A DNA stretch of 64,000 bases from Oceanicella actignis (GTDB taxonomy: Bacteria; Pseudomonadota; Alphaproteobacteria; Rhodobacterales; Rhodobacteraceae), in contig NZ_VNHJ01000002.1 of NCBI RefSeq assembly GCF_008124525.1, forward strand, positions 186,001 through 250,000, given 5' to 3'. Positions 7,287 through 15,604 of the stretch are shown here, piece by piece (position 1 is the stretch's first letter; each line of letters begins with the position of its first letter). The position numbers and the translations under genes are program-made. Below the pieces are notes generated by a model. The model was not told where the DNA came from. It did no database searches and saw only the letters and a list, made by a program, of their open reading frames with translations.

Positions 7287-9752
7287 TCATTCGCGCGTCT
7301 CCTGATCCGGTTGAGCGGGCTTTTGGCCCTCGGGGGCGGGCGCGTCAAGCTGGGCGAGCAGGGCGCGGGCCTCGTCCTCGCGCCCGAAGGGGGACTTCTT
7401 GCTCAGCTCCAGCGCCGCTTCGAGATGGGCGCGCGCCTCGTCCGCGCGGCCCAGCCGGGCCAGGACGACCCCGGCGTGGTAGCGCACCAGGGCGTTGTTC
7501 GGCAGCGCCGCGGCCGCGGCGCGCAGGGGCGCCTCGGCGGCCGCGTCGTCGCCGCGCAGATGCATGATCCAGCCGTAAGTGTCCTGCAGATGCGGCTGAC
7601 GCGCGTTCTGGAACCGCTTGGCGATGGCATAGGCGCGGGCCAGCGCCTGGGGATCGTCGGCGCGGTGTTCGGCCAGCAGGCTGGCGTAGTTGTTGGCCAC
7701 GATCGCCGCGTCGGGGTGGCGGGCGTAAAGCGCCTCGTATTGCGCGATCGCCTCGTCGGTGCGGCCGGTCGAATCAAGGCGCAGCGCCAGCGCCAGGCGC
7801 AGCGGAAGGTCGTTTTCCACGCCCGCTTCGATGCCGTCGCGAAGGACCTGCTCGGCGCCTTCCTCGTCGCCCGCCGCCAGACGCATCCGGGCCAGATTCG
7901 CGTAGCCGTCGGCCAGCTTGGGATCGGCCCTGACCGCGTCGCGGAAGGCCGCCTCGGCGGCGGCCGCGTCGCCGCGCGCCAGCTGCACCGAGCCCAGCAG
8001 GATCATGGCGCGCGCGTCGTTCGGGTTCTTTTGCAGGTGCTCGCGCAGATAGGCCTCGGCCTTTTCCGGCTCGCCCGCGGCCAGGTGTCCGCGCACCAGC
8101 GAGGCCATGGTCTCGATCGACGGATCGTCGGCGCGCGCGGCGGCGGCGAGCAGAGACATGGCCTCGTCCACCCGGCGCTGGCCGATCAGCGCCGCGGCGC
8201 GGATGCGCGCGGCGGCGTCGTCGCCGGGGGCGATCTGCTCGAGCCGCTCGGCCAGCTGAAGCGCGGCGCCGAAATCGCGCCGCTCGAGCCGAAGGCGCGC
8301 CAGCTCGACCATCAGGCCGCGATCCTGCGGGTGGCGCGACAGGGCGTCGACCAGCACCTTCTCGGCCACGTCGCGCTTGTCCTGCGCGATCAGGGCCTGC
8401 GCGTAGCGCAGCGCGATGGCGGGGTCGAAATTCGACGCCTGAACCGCCTGTCCCAACCGCTCCATCGCCAGCTCGCGGCTGCCGTTGCGCTCATGCGCCT
8501 GGGCCAGCTTGAGCAGAATGATCGGATTGCGCGGCGCGGCGTCCAGCGCCGCGCGCAGGTCGCGAATGGCTTCCTCGGGCTTGTCCTCGTCGATCAGGCG
8601 CGAGGCGCGAAGGGTCAGCGCGGCCTCGTTGCGCGGGTCGTTGGCCAGCACCTCTTCGACCAGCTTCTGCGCCTCGTCGTCGCGGCCCTGGCGCAGCATC
8701 AGCCGCGCCAGCTCGACGCGGGCCTTGTCGCCGTCGGCCGAGGCGCCCTCGCGCTCGGCCACCTCGCGCAGGCGCCTTTCGGCCTCTTCCGGCTTGCCCT
8801 GCGAGAGATCCAGCGAGGCCAGCGCCAGCTCGTATTCCACCTTGCGCTCGGGCGAGGCGATGAGGCGTTCGAGCTCGGCGCGGGCCGCTTCGGGGCCGCG
8901 CGCGGCGTTCAGATAGCGCACCACCTGCAGGCGCGGCTCGACCGCGCCGGGCGACATGTCGGCCAGCGCGCGCAGCTGAGCCTCGGCGCCCTGCACGTCG
9001 CCCTGCTCGTCCAGCCAGCGGGCGTAGGCGCGGCGAAAGCCGGCGTTGTCGGGAAACGTCTCGACCATGAAGCGCAGCCGCTCGCCCAGCTGCGCCGGAT
9101 CGCCGCGCTTCTCGACCAGGCCCAGCTTGACGATGTTCAGGCTCAGATCGCGCGGCGCCCGGCTCAGCCCCTCATCGGCGAGCGATTCGGCCTCGTCCAG
9201 CTTCTCGGCGTCGAGCGCCGCCGCGATCAGCACAAGGCGCGCGGCCACGTTGTCGGGATGCGCCTCGAGCACCTTGCGCGCGCGCGCGACGCCCTCTTCC
9301 TTCTGGCCCAGGCGGTATTCCACCGTCGCCTTGAGCGCCTGCGCCTGCGGATCGTCGGGCGCGACGTTCAGCGCGGCGTCGACATGCTTTTCGGCCTCGA
9401 TCGCGGCCTCGCGCCGCCCGGCGAGCAGGAAGATCTCGGCCAGCGCCAGGCGCGCGTCCACGCGGCGCGGGTCCAGCTCGACCACGCGCAGATACTGGCC
9501 GGCCGCGCCGTTGTAATCCTTCATGTCGTGCAGAAGGCGGGCGAAGCGATAGCGCGCCTCGACGTTGTTCTCCTGCAGCCGCAGGACGTTGCGCAGCTCG
9601 ATCTGGGCTTTCTGGGGCTCGCCCTGCTCGATCAGCTCAAGCGCGCGCTCGTAATGCCGCTGCGCCCGCTCCTCGGCCGAATCGCACCCGGCGAGCGCGA
9701 AGGCGCAGCCCGCCAGCAGCGCGATCATGCGCCGCCTCAATCCATGGTTCAT
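7287..9752 (-). CDS. Large TPR-repeat lipoprotein (PrsT-like)
   Basis: An 821-residue protein with a lipoprotein signal: hydrophobic residues 9-18 and lipobox LAGC before DSAEERAQRHYERALELIE. The rest is almost wholly tetratricopeptide repeats (patterns such as A-x(6)-Y-x(2)-A and LxLAxxxLxxGrxxeA), predicted as a long alpha-solenoid. Length, lipobox and context match the TPR lipoprotein family of exosortase-type EPS loci. It is likely a scaffold linking inner- and outer-membrane export parts. The start MNHGLRRRMIALLAGC has GGGAAAG upstream. A longer frame extending to 10,229 crosses the divergent promoter region and is rejected. It is first in the minus-strand operon. Confidence 0.85.
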   Translation of the reverse strand: MNHGLRRRMIALLAGCAFALAGCDSAEERAQRHYERALELIEQGEPQKAQIELRNVLRLQENNVEARYRFARLLHDMKDYNGAAGQYLRVVELDPRRVDARLALAEIFLLAGRREAAIEAEKHVDAALNVAPDDPQAQALKATVEYRLGQKEEGVARARKVLEAHPDNVAARLVLIAAALDAEKLDEAESLADEGLSRAPRDLSLNIVKLGLVEKRGDPAQLGERLRFMVETFPDNAGFRRAYARWLDEQGDVQGAEAQLRALADMSPGAVEPRLQVVRYLNAARGPEAARAELERLIASPERKVEYELALASLDLSQGKPEEAERRLREVAEREGASADGDKARVELARLMLRQGRDDEAQKLVEEVLANDPRNEAALTLRASRLIDEDKPEEAIRDLRAALDAAPRNPIILLKLAQAHERNGSRELAMERLGQAVQASNFDPAIALRYAQALIAQDKRDVAEKVLVDALSRHPQDRGLMVELARLRLERRDFGAALQLAERLEQIAPGDDAAARIRAAALIGQRRVDEAMSLLAAAARADDPSIETMASLVRGHLAAGEPEKAEAYLREHLQKNPNDARAMILLGSVQLARGDAAAAEAAFRDAVRADPKLADGYANLARMRLAAGDEEGAEQVLRDGIEAGVENDLPLRLALALRLDSTGRTDEAIAQYEALYARHPDAAIVANNYASLLAEHRADDPQALARAYAIAKRFQNARQPHLQDTYGWIMHLRGDDAAAEAPLRAAAAALPNNALVRYHAGVVLARLGRADEARAHLEAALELSKKSPFGREDEARALLAQLDAPAPEGQKPAQPDQETRE

Positions 9753-10044
9753 CAAGACTTTCCCCAATGCACGCCCGTCAATTCGCCCTTCGGACTGCCG
9801 CAAAAACCGATCGGCCGTCAAGCATCCGCGGTCCGGCCTCGCCATCCGCCCGCCGCAATCGAAACGTAACCAGATGCCGTTAACGTGCCTCATTAGCGCA
9901 ATAATGCGGCGAAAGCACGAACGAGTCGTCAACGCCAAGCCCCTTGCGCGGCGGCGTTCATGAGAAGGTCGATTCCGGCGTGCCAATCTGCTATGCGCGC
10001 CGGCGTGGGTTTCAGAGCGTGGCTTTTCGAATGCGGAGACGGGC
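9753..10044. promoter_or_regulatory. Divergent promoter region, TPR lipoprotein / glycosyltransferase
   Basis: A 292-bp gap between divergent genes. It is more A+T-rich than its surroundings near 9,865-9,930, which holds GTTAACG and CATTAGCGCAATAATG. Promoters for both directions are expected here. I could not assign -35/-10 boxes with confidence, and no hairpin or clear operator was seen. Confidence 0.4.
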
Positions 10045-11346
10045 ATGAGCGAATTTGACGGCCGGCTAAAGGGGCGGGGCGCCGCCGCTTCGCGAGGGCC
10101 TCTCGCCGGCCGGGGCGTGTTGATCCTGGTCGAGAATCTTCCCGTCCCCTTCGACCGCCGCGTCTGGCAAGAGGCGCAGGCGCTGCGCGACGCGGGCGCG
10201 CGCGTGTCGGTGATCTGCCCGGTCGGCAAGGGTTGCGAGGCCCTGCGCGAGACGATCGAGGGGATCGAGATCTACCGCCACCCGCTGCCCATCGAGGCGC
10301 GGCGCGCGCGCGACTACATCCGCGAATACTCGGCCGCGCTCTGGCGCCAGCTTCGGCTTTCGTTCAAGGTGCGGCGCGAGCAGGGTTTCGACGTCGTTCA
10401 GGCCTGCAACCCGCCCGATCTTCTGTTCCTGGTCGCGCTCGTGCACAAGCTGTTCGGCGGGCGGCGGTTCGTCTTCGACCACCACGACCTCAGCCCCGAG
10501 CTGTTCGAAAGCAAGTTCGAACGCCGCGGCCCCCTGCACGCCGCCATGCGTTTCTTCGAGTGCATGAGCTTTCGCTGCGCCGACGCCTCGATCGCCACGA
10601 ACGAGACCTTCAAGCGCATCGCCGTCGAGCGCGGGGGCATGGACCCCGACCGCGTCTTCGTGGTCAAGAGCTATCCGCCCATCGAGCGTTTCCGCCGCGT
10701 CGCGCCCGATCCCGAGCTGCGCGCGTGGAAGCCGGTCCTGGCGGGCTATGTGGGCATCATGGCGCGGCAGGACGGGGTCGATCATCTGGTGCGGGCCATG
10801 GGGCGTCTGCGCGATCTGGGGCGCGACGACATCGGCTGCGTCATCATCGGCGAGGGGCCCGAGCTGGACGCGCTGCGGCGGCTGAGCGCCGAGATGGGGC
10901 TGGAGGACCGCATCCGCTTCACCGGCTATCTGCGCGGCGAGCGGCTGCTGTCGCATCTGTCGGCGCTGGACATCGGCGTGATTCCCGACCCCAAATCGGC
11001 GTTCAACGACAAGCTGTCGATGAACAAGGTCTTCGAATACATGATGCTCGGCCTGCCGATCGTGCAATACGACCTGACGCAGGCCGGCTTCGAGGCCGAC
11101 GGCGCGGCGCTGGTGGCCCGGCCCTGCGCGCCCGAGGCCATGGCCGACGCCATCGCGGCCCTGGCCGACGATCCCGAAAGGCGCCGGCGCATGGGCGCGC
11201 TGGGCCGCGCCAAGGCCGAGGCCGAATTCCGCTGGGAGAACGAGGCCGCGCGCCTGGTCGAGGCCTATCAGGCGGCGCTCGACCTGCCGCGGGGCGGGGT
11301 CAGAAGCGCATCCGCCGGAAAACCCCTTCGGGAAGCAGCCGAATGA
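10045..11346 (+). CDS. Glycosyltransferase family 4 (GT-B fold)
   Basis: A 433-residue glycosyltransferase. The N-terminal Rossmann half carries LVENLPVPFDRRVWQEAQAL, common in EPS GT4 enzymes. The C-terminal nucleotide-sugar half contains VIIGEGPELDALRRL and the E-x7-E-like region KVFEYMMLGLPIVQYD. It probably adds one sugar from a nucleotide donor to the lipid-linked EPS repeat unit at the cytoplasmic face; the sugar cannot be read from sequence. GGAG precedes the ATG. Its 3' end overlaps the convergent short-chain dehydrogenase by 47 bp. It is the only non-priming glycosyltransferase found in the locus. Confidence 0.88.
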   Translation: MSEFDGRLKGRGAAASRGPLAGRGVLILVENLPVPFDRRVWQEAQALRDAGARVSVICPVGKGCEALRETIEGIEIYRHPLPIEARRARDYIREYSAALWRQLRLSFKVRREQGFDVVQACNPPDLLFLVALVHKLFGGRRFVFDHHDLSPELFESKFERRGPLHAAMRFFECMSFRCADASIATNETFKRIAVERGGMDPDRVFVVKSYPPIERFRRVAPDPELRAWKPVLAGYVGIMARQDGVDHLVRAMGRLRDLGRDDIGCVIIGEGPELDALRRLSAEMGLEDRIRFTGYLRGERLLSHLSALDIGVIPDPKSAFNDKLSMNKVFEYMMLGLPIVQYDLTQAGFEADGAALVARPCAPEAMADAIAALADDPERRRRMGALGRAKAEAEFRWENEAARLVEAYQAALDLPRGGVRSASAGKPLREAAE

Positions 11347-12049
11347 CGCCCATGACCAGCCGCCATTTCCAGTGAACCGCCACATGCCGCCCCCGGCGCA
11401 GGGCGGCGAGCATCAGGCGCGCCTGCGCCTCGGGCGTCAGGGTCAGCGCGGCGGGCAAGTCCATGCCCTCGGTCATGCGCGTGGCGACGAAGCCCGGCTT
11501 GACGGTCATCACATGCAGGCGCGAGCGCGCGTATTTCTGCCGCAGCCCCGACAGGACCGCCTCGAACCCCGCCTTGGCGGCGCCATACCAGTAGTTGCGC
11601 GCGCGCCCGCGATCGCCCGCCACCGAACCCACGCCCACGATGGCGGTCGGCCCCTCGAGGGCGGCAAGGCGGCGCGCCGCCTCTTCCAGCGCCCAGGCCG
11701 GGCCCAGAAGGTTGCTCTCGATCACGGCGCGGGCCAGTTCGGGATCGCGCGCGGTCTCGTCCTGCGGCGGCATCCAGCCGACGAAGCTGACCACCAGCGA
11801 GGGCAGAAGCGGCAGCGAATCGAGCAGCGCCCCCGCCGAGGCCGGATCGCGCGCGTCGAAGGCGAGGGCGGTCGCCTTGACGCCGTGGCGCAGGGTCAGA
11901 TCCTTGCACGCGGCGTCAAGCCGCGCCGGGTCGCGCGCGGCCAGGATCAGCTCGCGCCCCTCGGCGGCCAGAAGCCGCGCGAAGGCCAGCGCGATGTCCG
12001 ATGTCGCGCCCAGGATCAGCGCGGGGCGGTCGGGCGAGGGCATGCTCAT
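11300..12049 (-). CDS. DprE2-like short-chain dehydrogenase
   Basis: A 249-residue SDR with nucleotide-binding GATSDIALAFARLLA near the N-terminus and catalytic YxxxK (YGAAK) within NYWYGAAKAGFEAVL. The GATSDI start and the YGAAKAG active site resemble DprE2, the NADH-dependent reductase that converts decaprenyl-phosphoryl-2-keto-ribose to the arabinose epimer. Length agrees with DprE2 (about 250). Its ATG overlaps the stop of the DprE1-like oxidase (ATGA), which strongly links the two functions. Substrate is inferred from context; another polyprenyl-linked or free 2-keto sugar is possible. It is the last gene of the minus-strand unit. Confidence 0.8.
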   Translation of the reverse strand: MSMPSPDRPALILGATSDIALAFARLLAAEGRELILAARDPARLDAACKDLTLRHGVKATALAFDARDPASAGALLDSLPLLPSLVVSFVGWMPPQDETARDPELARAVIESNLLGPAWALEEAARRLAALEGPTAIVGVGSVAGDRGRARNYWYGAAKAGFEAVLSGLRQKYARSRLHVMTVKPGFVATRMTEGMDLPAALTLTPEAQARLMLAALRRGRHVAVHWKWRLVMGVIRLLPEGVFRRMRF

Positions 12050-13371
12050 AGTCCGAGCCTTTCAGATTGGGCCGAGCGGAACAGCCGGTCCGCGCCGATG
12101 CGCGCGCGCAGCGCCCGGAAGGCGTCCGCGCGGGGTTCCGAGGCGGCGAATTCGCGCGCGGTCAGGCACGCGTCCTTGGCCAGGTAGAAGCGGCCGCCAT
12201 GGTCGATCGCGGCCGCGTGCAGCAGGGGCATCAGGGCCAGCGCCTCGGCCGAGGCGGGAAAGTCCAGCGCCAGCGTCCAGCCGGGCCGGGGAAAGGACAG
12301 GAGCCCCCCCTCCTGCGGGCCGAACTTCTTGAGCACGGCCAGAAAGGCGCCCGGCCCCCGCCGCGCCGTCAGCTCGAGCAGCGCGCGCAGGCCGGCCCGG
12401 GCGCCGTCGGGCGGCAGCGCGCATTGGAACTGCACCAGGCCCCGCCGGCCATAGATCCGGTTCCAGCCGCCCAGCGCGTCGAGCGGATAGAAATAGCTTT
12501 CCCAGCTTTGCAGCCCTTCGCCGGCGCGGCGCGCGCCCAGCGCGTGATAGGCGGCGTTGAAGGCGCCGATGCTGCGCCGGCCCAGAAGCCAGCCCGGCGC
12601 GTCGAAAGGCACGGCCAGGCGCCGGCGCGGGGCGGGCAGGCGCGGGCGGGCGCCGATCTCGTCGGGGGCGGCGTGCGCGCCGAACATGACAAGCGACCGG
12701 CCCAGCGCCGCCCCCCGCGCCAGGCAGTCGATCCAGGCGACGGAATAGGGCGCATCCGCGTCGGCCTCGAAGGCCTCCATCGCCGCCTCCAGATCGGGCG
12801 CGGCGACGGTGCGCGTGCGAATCCAGCCCGTCGGGGCCGGGATCATGCGGAAGGCGGTGCGCAGGATCACGCCCGTCAGCCCCATGCCGCCGATGGTGGC
12901 GGCGAACAGCTCGGGGTTCCGGTCGGGCGCGCAGCGCGTCACCCCGTCCGGCCCGGCCAGGTCCAGCCATGCCACATGGCGCCCGAAGCTGCCCGCGACG
13001 TGGTGGTTCTTGCCGTGAACGTCGGCGGCGATCATCCCGCCCAGCGTCACGAAGCGCGTGCCCGGCGTCACCGCCGGAAACCAGCCGCGCGGCAGGAAGG
13101 CGTCGATCACGTCGGCCAGCAGCACGCCGGCCTCGGCGGTGAGGAGCCCGGTTTCGGGGTCGAACTCCAGCATCCGGTCGAGCCGCGAGGTCAGGATGAC
13201 GCCCGTCGCGCTCAGCGCCGCATCGCCATAGGCGCGCCCCGCGCCGCGCGCCACGGCGGGGCCGCGCGCGATGCGGGCCAGCAGCTCGGCCTCGTCGCGC
13301 GGCGCGCTGACCGGGCATTCCATGACCGGCCGCCGCCCCCAGCCCGACAGGCGCGCGCGTCGCTCGCTCAT
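12046..13371 (-). CDS. DprE1-like FAD-dependent polyprenyl-phosphoryl-ribose oxidase
   Basis: A 441-residue flavoprotein of the VAO/PCMH FAD fold. The diagnostic DVHGKNHHVAGSFGRHV is at residues 117-133 and the C-terminal region has FYLAKDAC. DprE1 oxidises the 2-OH of decaprenyl-phosphoryl-ribose to a ketone, which DprE2 then reduces. The catalytic lysine equivalent to Lys418 of the mycobacterial enzyme is present (Lys399). The cysteine attacked by benzothiazinones (Cys387) is alanine here (Ala368 in PGWTLALDFP). It overlaps the gtrA stop at its start and the DprE2-like start at its end, both ATGA. Homologues in Azorhizobium act in arabinosylation of Nod factor. Confidence 0.85.
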   Translation of the reverse strand: MSERRARLSGWGRRPVMECPVSAPRDEAELLARIARGPAVARGAGRAYGDAALSATGVILTSRLDRMLEFDPETGLLTAEAGVLLADVIDAFLPRGWFPAVTPGTRFVTLGGMIAADVHGKNHHVAGSFGRHVAWLDLAGPDGVTRCAPDRNPELFAATIGGMGLTGVILRTAFRMIPAPTGWIRTRTVAAPDLEAAMEAFEADADAPYSVAWIDCLARGAALGRSLVMFGAHAAPDEIGARPRLPAPRRRLAVPFDAPGWLLGRRSIGAFNAAYHALGARRAGEGLQSWESYFYPLDALGGWNRIYGRRGLVQFQCALPPDGARAGLRALLELTARRGPGAFLAVLKKFGPQEGGLLSFPRPGWTLALDFPASAEALALMPLLHAAAIDHGGRFYLAKDACLTAREFAASEPRADAFRALRARIGADRLFRSAQSERLGL

Positions 13372-13778
13372 GCCGATCCTCCGGTGAACACGAAGCGCCG
13401 ATCCAGTCGGTATTTCACCGCATAGCCGATCGCCAGCCCCAGCGCGCCGCCCAGCTCGCGCATGGCCTCGGTGCGCCACAGCGCCCAGAACGCCAGCTCG
13501 GCGCCCCAGAAGATCAGCGTCGTGGCGACGCCCATCAGCGCATAGGTCCCGAAGCGCCGCGCATGGGCGCGCACGCCGCGGCTGGGATCGCGAAAGATCC
13601 AGCGCTTGTCGAGCGCATATTTCGTCGCCAGCCCCGCCGCCGTCCCCACCGCCAGCGCCGCGGCCAGTCCCTCTGGCGGCGGCGCGGCCGCCAGAACCAG
13701 CCGCTGGGCGCCCAGATTGACCGCGCCCGCGACGACCGCGAAGGCGACGTAAAGCGCGGCCAGCGCCGCCCCGCTCAC
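13368..13778 (-). CDS. GtrA-like membrane protein
   Basis: A 136-residue, four-helix inner-membrane protein. It has two copies of the GtrA pattern: TKYALDKRWIFRD and VKYRLDRRFVF. GtrA proteins help move polyprenyl-phosphate sugars across the membrane or organise the enzymes using them. In mycobacteria the GtrA protein Rv3789 is encoded next to dprE1 and dprE2, the same arrangement as here. The start is a GTG that overlaps the TGA of the upstream UbiA gene (GTGA), which decides the start. The stop overlaps the DprE1-like ATG. Confidence 0.82.
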   Translation of the reverse strand: MSGAALAALYVAFAVVAGAVNLGAQRLVLAAAPPPEGLAAALAVGTAAGLATKYALDKRWIFRDPSRGVRAHARRFGTYALMGVATTLIFWGAELAFWALWRTEAMRELGGALGLAIGYAVKYRLDRRFVFTGGSA

Positions 13779-15196
13779 AGCCACGCCCCCGCCGCGCCCG
13801 CCGCCAGCGTGGCGGCGCCGCAGGCCAGGCTGACCGGATCGCGGGTTGCGAAGACCAGCGGATCGTCGGTCATGCGGCCGCGATGGGCCAGCATCACCAT
13901 GCGGCTGATCCAGTAGAGCAGCACCGGCAGCGCCCACCACAGCAGCTGCGGCGAGGAATAGAGCGCCCTTGTCGCGTCGGTCGAGATGTAGAGCGCCAGC
14001 ACCAGCACCGACAGGTAGCCCGCCGCCACGGCCATCATGGCGACGATGGGCAGGTCCTCGACCTGATAGGCGCGCCCCGCGGCCCTGGCGCGCCCGCTGC
14101 GCAGCCCGTCCACCAGCTCGGTCTGGCGCTTCATCGCCGCCAGCGACAGGAACAGGAAGCCGAAAAAGGCCAGCGTCCAGGGCGAGATGGCCAATCCCGT
14201 CGCAGCCCCGCCGGCGAAGACGCGCAAGGTGTAGAGCCCCGCCAGGGTGCAGATGTCGATCACCAGCCGCCGCTTGAGCGTCAGCGAATAGGCCAGCGTC
14301 AGCGCGAAGTAGATCGCGAGCACCGCCGAGAAGCCCGCCGGCAGCGCCGCCAGCGCCAGCGCGAAGGCCCCGCCCAGCAGGACCGGCGCCATCGCCAAAC
14401 CGTGCGTGATGGGCAACGCGCCGCTGGCCAGGGGCCGATGGCGCTTGCGCGGATGGGCGCGGTCGGCCGACAGGTCGAGCAGGTCGTTGACGATGTAGAC
14501 GCAAGAGGCCGTCAGGCTGAAGCACGCGAAGCCGAGCGCCGCGGCGCCCAGCGTCGCGCCGTCGAAGCGGTGCGCGGCCAGCGGCGGCACGAAGATCAGC
14601 GCGTTCTTGAGCCACTGATGCGGGCGCAGCGCCCGAAGATGCGGGATCAGGCGACGCGAAAGCGGCGGCGGCGGCGCAAGGTGCTCGGCGCGGGGGGCGG
14701 CGCCCTCGGCCAGGCGACGCAGGCGCGGCCCGGCGCCGACGGTGATCGCGGTGCGGGCGTGGCGCCACACCGCCAGATCGGCCGCGCTGTCGCCGACATA
14801 GTCGAAGCCGCGCTCGCCACAAAGGGCGGTCAGGAGCGCCGCCTTGGCCTCGCCCTTGAGGTTGCGCTCGGGCGTCGAGCCGTGGACCTCGTCGAACAGG
14901 CCCAGCGCGTCGGCGATCTCGCGCGCCACGCGCTCGTCCGTGGCGGTGACCAGGGCCACCCGCTCGCCGGCCGCGCGGGCGGCCTCGATGCGCGCCTTGA
15001 CCGCGGGCTCGATGGGAAGGGCGCGCGGGTCGGGGCGCGCGATGTCGGCCAGCGCGGCCTTGAAGGCGGCGCGGCCGCGGCGCAGGGCGCCCAGCGCGGC
15101 CAGGGTGCGCAGCGGCGCGCGCGCAAGCGCGGCGAAGAAGGTCTCGAGAAGCATGTCCGTCCGGATCAGCGTCCGGTCAAGATCGACGACAAGCAC
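13775..15196 (-). CDS. HAD phosphatase-UbiA prenyltransferase fusion (DPPR synthase-like)
   Basis: A 473-residue fusion. Residues 1 to about 170 form a HAD hydrolase with DLDRT (5-9) as the nucleophile motif and GDSAADLAVW as the Mg site. Residues about 185-473 form a UbiA-type membrane prenyltransferase with NDLLDLSADRAHPRK (237-251) and YSLTLKRRLVIDI. In mycobacteria, UbiA Rv3806c transfers phosphoribosyl to decaprenyl phosphate and a phosphatase then removes the 5-phosphate. The fusion would do both steps, supplying substrate for the DprE1-like oxidase. The start is a GTG at 15196 with GGAG upstream; other GTGs further upstream are possible. Confidence 0.82.
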   Translation of the reverse strand: MLVVDLDRTLIRTDMLLETFFAALARAPLRTLAALGALRRGRAAFKAALADIARPDPRALPIEPAVKARIEAARAAGERVALVTATDERVAREIADALGLFDEVHGSTPERNLKGEAKAALLTALCGERGFDYVGDSAADLAVWRHARTAITVGAGPRLRRLAEGAAPRAEHLAPPPPLSRRLIPHLRALRPHQWLKNALIFVPPLAAHRFDGATLGAAALGFACFSLTASCVYIVNDLLDLSADRAHPRKRHRPLASGALPITHGLAMAPVLLGGAFALALAALPAGFSAVLAIYFALTLAYSLTLKRRLVIDICTLAGLYTLRVFAGGAATGLAISPWTLAFFGFLFLSLAAMKRQTELVDGLRSGRARAAGRAYQVEDLPIVAMMAVAAGYLSVLVLALYISTDATRALYSSPQLLWWALPVLLYWISRMVMLAHRGRMTDDPLVFATRDPVSLACGAATLAAGAAGAWL

Positions 15197-15603
15197 GCGG
15201 CGCTCCGCTTCATCCGCCTGCGCGCCGCCCGGACGGCGCACCGGCGGCACGCGCGGCGCCCGGCGCGCCGCGGGGCGCAGGATAGGGCGCCCGCGCGCGC
15301 ACGGCCAGACGGGTGTTCGGCGCCATCCGCCGTCTGCATGGCCGCGGCGCCCGGGCGTGCCGGACGGGCGCGCGCCGCGCCGGCGGCCGCGGCGCCCACG
15401 CGCGGGGGCGGCCGGACCTTGCGCGCCCAAGGCCCCGAGGGCGCCGAGGCAGGGGGCCGCGCGTTTGCGGCCGCGCCGATCGGGAGCGATGCCGGGCCTG
15501 GCGACGCCGGCGGCCACGCCGGCGCTGGCGCGCGGCCGTCGGGCGCGGCGCGGGGCTTGCGGTCGGGGCGGGGCGTTGGGGGCGGGGCGTCGGGGGCGGG
15601 GCG
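15197..15603. other. 407-bp gap between rmlA and the HAD-UbiA gene
   Basis: No credible gene is seen; frames here are extremely Ala/Arg/Gly/Pro-rich with no recognisable motif. The stretch is near-pure G+C and ends in a tandem repeat at the rmlA stop. It may hold a separate promoter for the UbiA-GtrA-DprE1-DprE2 unit, because the other genes in this strand run are almost contiguous. No -10-like A+T patch was found. Confidence 0.4.
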
Positions 15604-15604
15604 T
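15564..15604. repeat. 14-bp G-rich tandem repeat at the 3' end of rmlA
   Basis: Three adjacent units of the form (T/C)GGGGGCGGGGCGT on the plus strand; the first is one base short. The last unit touches the rmlA stop codon. The G-runs could fold as a G-quadruplex on the plus strand, and the C-rich transcript may affect termination after rmlA. Confidence 0.6.

Noticed and set aside
4737-9869. A 1,710-codon open frame on the plus strand opposite the kinase, chain-length, ATPase and TPR genes
   Set aside because: It is antisense to four well-recognised proteins, has Arg/Gln/Gly-rich low-complexity text without motifs, and comes from the absence of stop codons in very G+C-rich DNA.
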